Assembly: GCA_002341805.1 (NCBI GenBank)
Contig: DDOS01000069.1
Location: 933 to 6,320 of the forward strand
Reading direction: 5' to 3'
Source of the DNA: Aquificaceae bacterium UBA2488
GTDB lineage: Bacteria > Aquificota > Aquificia > Aquificales > Aquificaceae
Length of the DNA: 5,388 bases
In this document: piece after piece, positions 1-4,682 of the stretch
How the letters are laid out: the number at the start of each line of letters is the position of its first letter
How positions within the stretch are numbered: position 1 is the first letter of the stretch
Made by a program: the position numbers and the translations under genes
Notes under the pieces: generated by a model
Databases searched by the model: none
What the model saw: the letters and a program-made list of their open reading frames with translations, nothing else
Told to the model about the DNA's origin: nothing

Positions 1-1227
1 CTCACCAGCACGAGCTGCTTCTATAGCTGCATTTAAGGATAGTAGGTTTGTTTGTTCTGTTATATCCATTATCACTTCCACCACTTGATTTATAGAGTTT
101 ATACTCTTACAGAGATTGTTTGACATGTTTGACACCCTTTCTATGCTTTTGATAGAAAGATTTATATTCTCTATGGTGGCTTCCAACTTCTTATAACCCT
201 CTTTTACATAAGATTCTACTTTATTTTGCACTGCTGTGATATCCTGTACGGAGTGAGCCAAATCTGATATGGATTGATTTACTTCAGTGATGGCATTTAC
301 TATCTGCTCAAGTTCTTGTTTAAATACAGCTATTCTGTTTGATGTTCTATAATTTTGAGCTTCTATGAGAGATAGAGCATGGTATAGCTTAGATGAATTT
401 GGTATAACGGCATATATTGTTTTATCAAGATTTCTCTCAGCAGTTACATCTTTCCAAACAGCAGCGTAGTTTATGATATTACCTTCTTCATCATATATAG
501 CTGTTCTATAAGATTCTATGATAGCACTGCCCATTGGAATATCTGCGTTTTTGTGAATTTCACCAGGCCTTAGTTGTTTGAATAGTTCTTTTATGCGCTC
601 TGGATCTTTGTGAAACTTGTGGATAGATATACCTATTGGATTATTCCAATCTATGCTGTATCCATAGTGTCTGTTTATCTCATCCCCATGGGATTTTAAT
701 ATCTCTCTTCCCCCTTTGTTTATATAAACAAGCTCATTTCCTTCTTTACCCGGTTTAAAATCTGGGCTTACCAAAAATGCTCCTTCAGATTGCAATGCAT
801 CTAAAAGATCATAAGCTACTTTTGCTTTGGTTTTAAAGACTCTGATATCTTCTTCAGCTTTTTTAACTTTTTTAAGAAATTCTTCTTTTTCTTTGTTAAA
901 AGCCTCAAAAGACTGTTTTAGTTCAAGGTTTTCTCTTTCTAAAGCTTTGTTTTGGTCTTCTAAAGAAGATACTTTTTTCTCTAAGTCTTGAACTTTAGAT
1001 TCTAAGTTTTTGGTTTTTGATTCGGATTCTTGATATTTTTGAAGGGCTTGGTTTTTCTCAGATTCTAATATAAAGAGCTTGTTTTTTAGTTCTTCATAGT
1101 CTTTTAGCTTAGAAGAGAGTTCTTGTTGTCTTTTTAAGAGATCCTCTTTTTCACGCTCTAAATAAGCTATCTTGTCTTTTAGCTCTTTATTTTCCTCCAT
1201 TAGGTCTTTACAAAATATGCTTTTCAT
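1..1227 (-). CDS. Soluble PAS-domain methyl-accepting chemotaxis protein (3' part beyond left edge)
   Basis: Cytoplasmic chemoreceptor that would control a CheA kinase. I translated this frame by hand: it is open for 409 codons and runs off the left edge, so the C-terminus is missing. Residues about 8-135 are a Lys/Glu/Leu-rich heptad-like coiled coil. Residues about 140-265 look like a PAS sensor domain (LVYINKGGREIL, then GISIHKFHKDPERIK, ending VWKDVTAER). From about 300 a helical signalling domain begins, and residues 388-409 match the conserved hairpin tip where receptors bind CheA/CheW (DITEQTNLLSLNAAIEAARA). There is no transmembrane segment or signal peptide in the visible part, so it should sense an internal cue such as redox state or energy; the ligand is unknown. 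The start at 1227 is chosen over an in-frame ATG at 1233 because the AAGGAG at 1235-1240 is 7 bases from the former and only 1 from the latter. It follows cheY by 11 bases. Confidence 0.9.
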   Translation of the reverse strand, partial: MKSIFCKDLMEENKELKDKIAYLEREKEDLLKRQQELSSKLKDYEELKNKLFILESEKNQALQKYQESESKTKNLESKVQDLEKKVSSLEDQNKALERENLELKQSFEAFNKEKEEFLKKVKKAEEDIRVFKTKAKVAYDLLDALQSEGAFLVSPDFKPGKEGNELVYINKGGREILKSHGDEINRHYGYSIDWNNPIGISIHKFHKDPERIKELFKQLRPGEIHKNADIPMGSAIIESYRTAIYDEEGNIINYAAVWKDVTAERNLDKTIYAVIPNSSKLYHALSLIEAQNYRTSNRIAVFKQELEQIVNAITEVNQSISDLAHSVQDITAVQNKVESYVKEGYKKLEATIENINLSIKSIERVSNMSNNLCKSINSINQVVEVIMDITEQTNLLSLNAAIEAARAGE

Positions 1228-1234
1228 ATACATT

Positions 1235-1240
1235 CTCCTT
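1235..1240 (-). promoter_or_regulatory. Ribosome binding site of the chemoreceptor gene, overlapping the cheY stop
   Basis: AAGGAG on the minus strand shares bases with the TAA stop of cheY (1239-1241). It lies 7 bases before the ATG at 1227 and only 1 base before the alternative ATG at 1233, which decides the start. The overlap suggests that ribosomes ending cheY can re-initiate on the receptor gene. Confidence 0.7.
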
Positions 1241-1622
1241 ACTTAAAGATTTTTTCAATTTTTTCTTTTAATGTTTCTGCGGTGAAGGGTTTTACTATGT
1301 AATTGTTTACACCTGCTTTTAGAGCTTCTAAGACATTCTCTTTTTTGGCTTCGGCAGTGACCATCAAAACAGGTAAGTCTTTTAAGTTAGGATGTTGTCT
1401 TATGGCTTTTACAAGCTCAAGCCCATCCATCTCTGGCATGTTCCAATCTGTAAGCACAAAATCATAATGTCCTGATTCTAACTTTGAAAGAGCCTCTTTG
1501 CCATTTTCTGCTTCATCTAAATTGGAATATCCAAGCTGACTCATTATACTCTTGATAACCCTTCTCATCGTAGACATATCATCCACTATAAGTATTCTTA
1601 TATCCCTTGGTGGCAATGGCAT
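1239..1622 (-). CDS. cheY: Chemotaxis response regulator CheY
   Basis: Single-domain receiver of 127 residues, the normal length for CheY, with no output domain. When phosphorylated by CheA it binds the flagellar switch and changes rotation. All expected residues are visible: the acidic pair D14/D15, phospho-acceptor D59 in TDWNMPEMDGLEL, switch T89 in VLMVTAEAKKEN, Y108 and K111 in YIVKPFTAETL. The stretches DWNMP-MDGLEL and VLMVTAEAKKEN are nearly the same as in E. coli CheY, including the Trp after the phospho-Asp, so this is a motor-type CheY rather than a generic receiver. AGGAGG at 1628-1633 lies 5 bases upstream of the ATG and overlaps the cheZ stop. It sits between the cheZ gene and the receptor gene in the same direction, which supports the assignment. 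Confidence 0.96.
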   Translation of the reverse strand: MPLPPRDIRILIVDDMSTMRRVIKSIMSQLGYSNLDEAENGKEALSKLESGHYDFVLTDWNMPEMDGLELVKAIRQHPNLKDLPVLMVTAEAKKENVLEALKAGVNNYIVKPFTAETLKEKIEKIFK

Positions 1623-1631
1623 ATGTACCTC

Positions 1632-2192
1632 CTATAATCCAAACTCTTTTAAAAGATCATCCACATCGTCTTGATTTATTCTATCACCTGTTAGTATCTC
1701 GGTGGCTTTACCTACTATTTTCTCTTTTAGCTCTTCATCTTTGGAGGATTGCTCTATGGAGCTAACTACCATCTGTAGCAATCTTCTTTTTGTGTCTTCT
1801 ATGGCTTGTATGACTTTTTTTATCTGCTGAGCTGTGATATCTTGAAAAGACATAGTCGTATATATCTCTATAATCTTACTCATATTATCTTGATTGAGGC
1901 TTTTAATATCTTCTAAAAGATTATTTATAGTTTTTGTGGGTCCAAATTTTAAAAGTGTGTTTATATCTTCATCTATCTTTTGAGAGTTTTTTTCTATTTC
2001 ATCAAGAAGGCTCATTACCTTGTGAGTGCTTTGTTCAGTAAAGGTTATGACATCTTGCAAAGATGCACTGGCAGATGGCAATAGATTAGAGGTCTCTTCT
2101 ATAGGAGCTTTTATATCCTCTACCTTTGTTTCTAAGTTTTTAATTTCTTCTAAGAGCTGTCTTACTATATTGTTCAAATCCTCTACCCCCAT
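1632..2192 (-). CDS. cheZ: CheY-P phosphatase CheZ
   Basis: Removes the phosphoryl group from CheY-P and so ends the motor signal. The protein is 186 residues, somewhat shorter than E. coli CheZ (about 214), and is predicted almost wholly helical, as expected for the long four-helix-bundle dimer. The catalytic signature is at residues 116-126 (FQDITAQQIKK): D118 and Q122 align with E. coli D143 and the catalytic Q147. The last residues (DDVDDLLKEFGL) match the C-terminal amphipathic peptide by which CheZ grips CheY. A TEQ segment at residues 52-54 also matches the N-terminal helix of the family. It is followed after 9 bases by cheY, its substrate. Its ATG starts one base after the TAG of the upstream tatA (TAG-T-ATG), implying translational coupling; a weaker purine-rich site (GAGGGA) lies upstream inside tatA. 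Confidence 0.93.
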   Translation of the reverse strand: MGVEDLNNIVRQLLEEIKNLETKVEDIKAPIEETSNLLPSASASLQDVITFTEQSTHKVMSLLDEIEKNSQKIDEDINTLLKFGPTKTINNLLEDIKSLNQDNMSKIIEIYTTMSFQDITAQQIKKVIQAIEDTKRRLLQMVVSSIEQSSKDEELKEKIVGKATEILTGDRINQDDVDDLLKEFGL

Positions 2193-2193
2193 A

Positions 2194-2388
2194 CTATCTT
2201 CCCTCTTCTTTTATTTCTTCGGCTTTTACCTCTTTTTCTTTAGTACCTTCTCCAGATAGTGCTTTTTTGAAGTTCCTAATACCTTCTCCGAGACCTCTTC
2301 CTGCCTCAGGTAGTTTGTTGGCCCCAAAAAGCAAAAATACTATAAAAAGTATAACTATGAGCTCGGTCAAGTTTGGCATGTGAAACAT
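2194..2388 (-). CDS. tatA: Twin-arginine translocase subunit TatA (second copy in operon)
   Basis: Small subunit forming the pore of the Tat system, which exports folded, often cofactor-loaded proteins across the inner membrane. Its 64 residues show the TatA plan: a short N-terminus, one membrane helix at about 8-22, the FG hinge with [18 protein letters not shown] forming the amphipathic helix, then a charged Lys/Glu tail. The short length and tail favour TatA/E over TatB. The core from FGAN to ALSGE differs from the neighbouring copy at only two positions, which indicates a tandem duplication; helix and tail have diverged. GGAGG at 2395-2399 is 6 bases before the ATG; a second Met at residue 4 lacks such spacing. 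It ends one base before cheZ starts. Confidence 0.94.
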   Translation of the reverse strand: MFHMPNLTELIVILFIVFLLFGANKLPEAGRGLGEGIRNFKKALSGEGTKEKEVKAEEIKEEGR

Positions 2389-2407
2389 AAGCTACCTCCA
2401 CTTCTGT

Positions 2408-2435
2408 ATTATATCACAATTAAAAAACTTTTCAC
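2408..2435 (-). promoter_or_regulatory. Putative internal promoter before the second tatA
   Basis: The minus strand has an extended -10 (TGATATAAT, 2408-2416) with a 4/6 match to -35 (GTGAAA, 2430-2435) at a 16-base spacing. The -35 overlaps the stop codon of the upstream tatA. The predicted start near 2401 would leave a leader of about 12 bases carrying the ribosome binding site. It would allow tatA-cheZ-cheY-mcp to be transcribed apart from the first tatA. Sequence match only. Confidence 0.45.
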
Positions 2436-2623
2436 GTCTCTTTTGGTTTTTCTTCTTTTTTCTCTTTGTCTTCTGTTTCCCCAGATAAAGCCTTCTTGAA
2501 GTTTCTAATGCCTTCTCCAAGACCTTTTCCCATTTCTGGTAGTTTGTTGGCTCCAAAAAGCATCAAAACAATGCCAAAGATAAGTACCAACTTCAAAGGA
2601 TTGTCAAATAAATCACCAAACAT
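2432..2623 (-). CDS. tatA: Twin-arginine translocase subunit TatA (first copy in operon)
   Basis: Second TatA-type pore subunit, 63 residues. One membrane helix spans about residues 9-23 (LKLVLIFGIVLMLF), followed by the FG hinge, the amphipathic helix [18 protein letters not shown] and a very charged tail (EDKEKKEEKPKE). It starts the minus-strand unit and is 43 bases ahead of its duplicate. AGGAGG at 2630-2635, 6 bases from the ATG, fixes the start. Two copies may be redundant, or one may act in a TatB/E-like role; the sequence cannot decide, since both have the same hinge and helix. No tatC is in the window, so the essential receptor component must be elsewhere. Confidence 0.94.
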   Translation of the reverse strand: MFGDLFDNPLKLVLIFGIVLMLFGANKLPEMGKGLGEGIRNFKKALSGETEDKEKKEEKPKET

Positions 2624-2681
2624 AAAAAACCTCCTATCTAATTAATATATATCTTTTAGGACTAAATTGCACTCTATTTTT

Positions 2682-2710
2682 ATTATATCATGATAAGTTA
2701 ATCATCTAAG
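2682..2710 (-). promoter_or_regulatory. Putative promoter of the tatA-tatA-cheZ-cheY-mcp unit
   Basis: The minus strand carries an extended -10, TGATATAAT (2682-2690), identical over 9 bases to the one before the second tatA. The -35 is weak (CTTAGA, 2705-2710, 3/6, spacer 17), which an extended -10 can offset. The predicted start near 2675 gives a leader of about 50 bases. Prediction from sequence only. Confidence 0.5.
2686..2695. repeat. 10-bp perfect palindrome between divergent promoters
   Basis: TATCATGATA reads the same on both strands. It covers most of the minus-strand extended -10 and the whole left half of the plus-strand -35 region. It could be an operator controlling both units, or simply a by-product of overlapping A/T-rich promoter elements; it is short enough to occur by chance. 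Confidence 0.35.
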
Positions 2711-2719
2711 GGTTATAAT
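2690..2719 (+). promoter_or_regulatory. Putative promoter of the small membrane protein / molybdoenzyme unit
   Basis: A perfect -10 TATAAT at 2714-2719 has a 4/6 -35 (ATGATA, 2690-2695) with an 18-base spacer. The -10 ends only 6 bases before the ATG at 2726, so transcription would begin at or next to the start codon, giving a leaderless or nearly leaderless mRNA. This agrees with the lack of a well-placed ribosome binding site there. Confidence 0.5.
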
Positions 2720-2725
2720 AATCCA

Positions 2726-2959
2726 ATGGATAGTATTTGGCATTTTATAGAGCATGTGGTTAGGATGCTTGAAGGCACTCCCTATGAGGGTCATACCCAT
2801 TGTTATAATTGTATGTTTCAAACAGGACAGATTCCAGATGTGTTTAAGATGTATGCCCAGCGTATCGTAGAAACTGCTGTAATTGGCGGCATTTTAATAT
2901 TTATTTTTTCTAAAATCGTAAAACACGAAGAAGAAAGAATGGACAAAGAAGAAGAATAA
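2726..2959 (+). CDS. Small one-helix membrane protein with HxHCxxC motif, function unknown
   Basis: I do not recognise a named family. The 77 residues comprise an N-terminal amphipathic-looking segment (IWHFIEHVVRML), then H23-T-H25-C26-Y-N-C29, a candidate metal-binding cluster. A likely membrane helix follows at about 48-65 (ETAVIGGILIFIFSKIV), then a highly charged tail (HEEERMDKEEE). CxxC is not followed by His, so it is not a c-type haem site, and no Sec or twin-arginine signal is seen. The gene is probably real: it has its own promoter, a plausible membrane segment, and ends 3 bases before the molybdoenzyme gene, with which it should be co-transcribed. It might anchor that enzyme or pass electrons or metal, but that is inference. 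The only purine-rich site, AAGGG at 2708-2712, is 13 bases away, too far for a normal ribosome binding site. Confidence 0.75.
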   Translation: MDSIWHFIEHVVRMLEGTPYEGHTHCYNCMFQTGQIPDVFKMYAQRIVETAVIGGILIFIFSKIVKHEEERMDKEEE

Positions 2960-2962
2960 TCT

Positions 2963-3577
2963 TTGATTATTATCGTAGAAAATCAAAAATCCTTTCATAT
3001 CTTGTGGCTTATGGATGATAGATTACCAAAAGGTCAAAAATGGATTTCAAAACCAGTGGTGTATGATATTGTAAGAGAACTTCCAGAAGTGGATCTAAAC
3101 ACTTATAGATTTAGAATCACAGGGCTTGTGGAAAACCCAATAGAGATGTTTTATGATGAATTTTTATCAATATCAAAAGATAAGATCACCGCAGATTTTC
3201 ACTGCGTTACTGCTTGGAGTGTAAAAGATATCACTTGGGAAGGTATAAAAACCAAAGATCTCTTACAAATGGCGAAGCCCAAAAAAGAGGCTAAGTTTGT
3301 ATTAGCCCACTGCTTAGAAGGTTATACCACAAATTTGCCAATAGAGTACCTATATAAAGAAGATAGTATTGTAGCTTTTAAGATGAACAATGAGGTAATA
3401 CCAAAAAGACATGGGTTTCCTCTAAGGTTGGTGATACCATCTTTATACGCTTGGAAGAGTGCAAAGTATTTGACTACCATAGAACTCACCGATAAGAATA
3501 TAAGAGGTTTTTGGGAGCTTAGAGGCTATCATAACATAGGAGACCCTTGGAAAGAAGAGCGATATTGGAGTGATTAG
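2963..3577 (+). CDS. Sulfite-oxidase-type molybdopterin oxidoreductase (COG2041, signal-less form)
   Basis: Molybdenum-cofactor enzyme of the sulfite oxidase/MsrP fold (Oxidored_molyb domain); the substrate is not known. With the TTG start, C81 in DFHCVTAWS is the expected Mo-ligating cysteine. Other family blocks follow: YTTNLP (121-126), RHGFPLRLVIPSLYAWKSAK (149-168) and the C-terminal GYHNIGDPWKEERYW. The length of about 190-204 residues fits the stand-alone, YuiH-like branch, which lacks the C-terminal dimer domain and haem domain of sulfite oxidase. No twin-arginine or Sec signal is present, so it is probably cytoplasmic or held by a partner. The start is uncertain: TTG 2963 lies 3 bases after the previous gene and suits coupling, while ATG 3011 (residue 17), just before the conserved LPKGQ, is the better codon; neither has a good ribosome binding site. 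Its last 4 bases overlap the end of the convergent ppx gene. Confidence 0.9.
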   Translation: MIIIVENQKSFHILWLMDDRLPKGQKWISKPVVYDIVRELPEVDLNTYRFRITGLVENPIEMFYDEFLSISKDKITADFHCVTAWSVKDITWEGIKTKDLLQMAKPKKEAKFVLAHCLEGYTTNLPIEYLYKEDSIVAFKMNNEVIPKRHGFPLRLVIPSLYAWKSAKYLTTIELTDKNIRGFWELRGYHNIGDPWKEERYWSD

Positions 3578-4470
3578 ATAAGGTTTGCAGCTTTTAGAAG
3601 AAGACCATGCTTTAATCCATAGTCACTAACAACTATATAATCTTTGTCAAACACCTCAAGGGTTTTATAAAAAATCCCAATACCAGAGACTATGGCTTTT
3701 GCCCTTTTATCTTCTATGTGTTTGTATTTTTTACGCTCATCGGTGGGTATTCTGGATAGCTTCCAAAACCAATCCTTTATCACTTCATAGGATAAGATTT
3801 TGCCGTGTATCATGGCCCCGTTATAAGGATATATATTATAATGAAGTGCTGCTATAGTGGTGATGGTCCCGCCTATTCCTATGAGATTTGTAGTAGGTTT
3901 ATATATAGTTTTTATGCTTTTAGTAAGAAAATTAAACAATGAATCTATTTCCTTATCTGTAGGTGGATCGTTGTGAAAAAATGTCTCTGTTAAAGATACT
4001 ATCCCAAAACTCAAAGAGTTTACTTTTCCCAATCTATCCTTAGTCCCGTATATAAACTCTGTAGAACCACCTCCTTGATCTATCACCACGCTATCTTTGT
4101 TTAATTTTAGAGAGTATATGCTTGATAGATAAGAAAGCTTACCCTCCTCTTTGGGAGATATGATTTCTATTTTTATGCCTGTTTGATCTAACACAGATTT
4201 TATAAAATCTTGGCTGTTTTTGGCTTTTCGCAATGCCTCTGTGCCAACAGCTATGATATTTTGGACGCTATATCTGTCTGATATTTCTTTAAAGGATTTT
4301 ATCACCTCAACGGCTTTTTGAATAGATTCTTCTTTTAGATATCCTGTTTGTTTTACACCGCTTCCAAGCTCCACTATCTGGCCTGTTTCGTATATGATTT
4401 CAAAGGGTTCTGTTTTAGCTATACCAAGCCTTATGCTATAAGAACCCACATCTATTGCAGATGCGATCAT
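3574..4470 (-). CDS. ppx: Ppx/GppA family phosphatase (exopolyphosphatase / pppGpp phosphatase)
   Basis: Member of the actin-fold (ASKHA) family that trims inorganic polyphosphate and/or converts pppGpp to ppGpp. Its 298 residues are the short two-domain form seen in Aquifex (about 312), without the extra C-terminal domains of E. coli Ppx. Visible motifs: phosphate-1 loop AIDVGSYSIRL (5-15), TEALRKAKN (77-85), the EEGK segment with candidate catalytic E109, the phosphate-2 loop D131-QGGGSTE, and GIGGTITTIAAL in the second domain. The C-terminal VSDYGLKHGLLL also matches the family. Which substrate it prefers cannot be read from the sequence. Its ATG overlaps the stop of the upstream small membrane gene by 4 bases (ATGA), and its own ribosome binding site is weak, so translation is probably coupled. 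It converges on the molybdoenzyme gene. Confidence 0.93.
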   Translation of the reverse strand: MIASAIDVGSYSIRLGIAKTEPFEIIYETGQIVELGSGVKQTGYLKEESIQKAVEVIKSFKEISDRYSVQNIIAVGTEALRKAKNSQDFIKSVLDQTGIKIEIISPKEEGKLSYLSSIYSLKLNKDSVVIDQGGGSTEFIYGTKDRLGKVNSLSFGIVSLTETFFHNDPPTDKEIDSLFNFLTKSIKTIYKPTTNLIGIGGTITTIAALHYNIYPYNGAMIHGKILSYEVIKDWFWKLSRIPTDERKKYKHIEDKRAKAIVSGIGIFYKTLEVFDKDYIVVSDYGLKHGLLLKAANLI

Positions 4471-4682
4471 TTTTTCAATACACCCATTATATACCCCACC
4501 AAAAAGCCTAAAACTAAGCTACTTCCTATCCAAAGACCTATAGGGTATTCTTGGGTTTCATAGTAATATCCTCTAAAATTTGGCGTTAGCTTTAGGAACA
4601 ATATTGTATCTTTGTTTAACCAAGTGATATATGCAAGGAAAAACAACGCCCCAAAAAACAATATTCCATAAAATATTTTCAT
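4467..4682 (-). CDS. LapA/DUF1049-like small inner-membrane protein
   Basis: A 71-residue protein with two predicted membrane helices, about residues 3-22 (GILFFGALFFLAYITWL) and 47-68 (PIGLWIGSSLVLGFLVGYIMGV), joined by a short polar loop, and ending in LKK. The plan of N-terminal helix, Asn after the helix (N23), beta-like hydrophobic stretch, then Pro-x-Gly opening a Gly-rich second helix matches the LapA domain family (PF06305), whose E. coli member helps lipopolysaccharide assembly. Similarity is by pattern only, so the family call is moderate. AGGAGG lies 7 bases before the ATG at 4682. It overlaps the moxR gene upstream and ppx downstream by 4 bases each, so all three are surely one transcript. 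Confidence 0.72.
   Translation of the reverse strand: MKIFYGILFFGALFFLAYITWLNKDTILFLKLTPNFRGYYYETQEYPIGLWIGSSLVLGFLVGYIMGVLKK

Noticed and set aside
1231..1233. ATG at 1233 as start of the chemoreceptor
   Set aside because: In frame, but only one base from AAGGAG; the ATG at 1227 has proper spacing.
2026..2259. Plus-strand open frame of 77 codons
   Set aside because: It lies antisense across cheZ and tatA, both well supported; its product is Phe/Ser-rich low complexity from the reverse of Lys/Glu codons, with no ribosome binding site.
2797..2814. CYNC as a c-type haem site
   Set aside because: Haem attachment needs CxxCH; here Met follows the second Cys.
2963..3060. Twin-arginine signal on the molybdoenzyme, suggested by the nearby tatA genes
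   Set aside because: No RR pair or following hydrophobic segment with a cleavage site is present in either possible N-terminus.
3658..3682. A/T-rich inverted repeat (gggtttta...aaatccc) as a terminator
   Set aside because: The stem is imperfect, lies inside the ppx coding sequence and has no T-tract in the right place.
4348..4563. Plus-strand open frame of 71 codons
   Set aside because: Antisense to the start of ppx and the LapA-like gene, without a recognisable domain or ribosome binding site.
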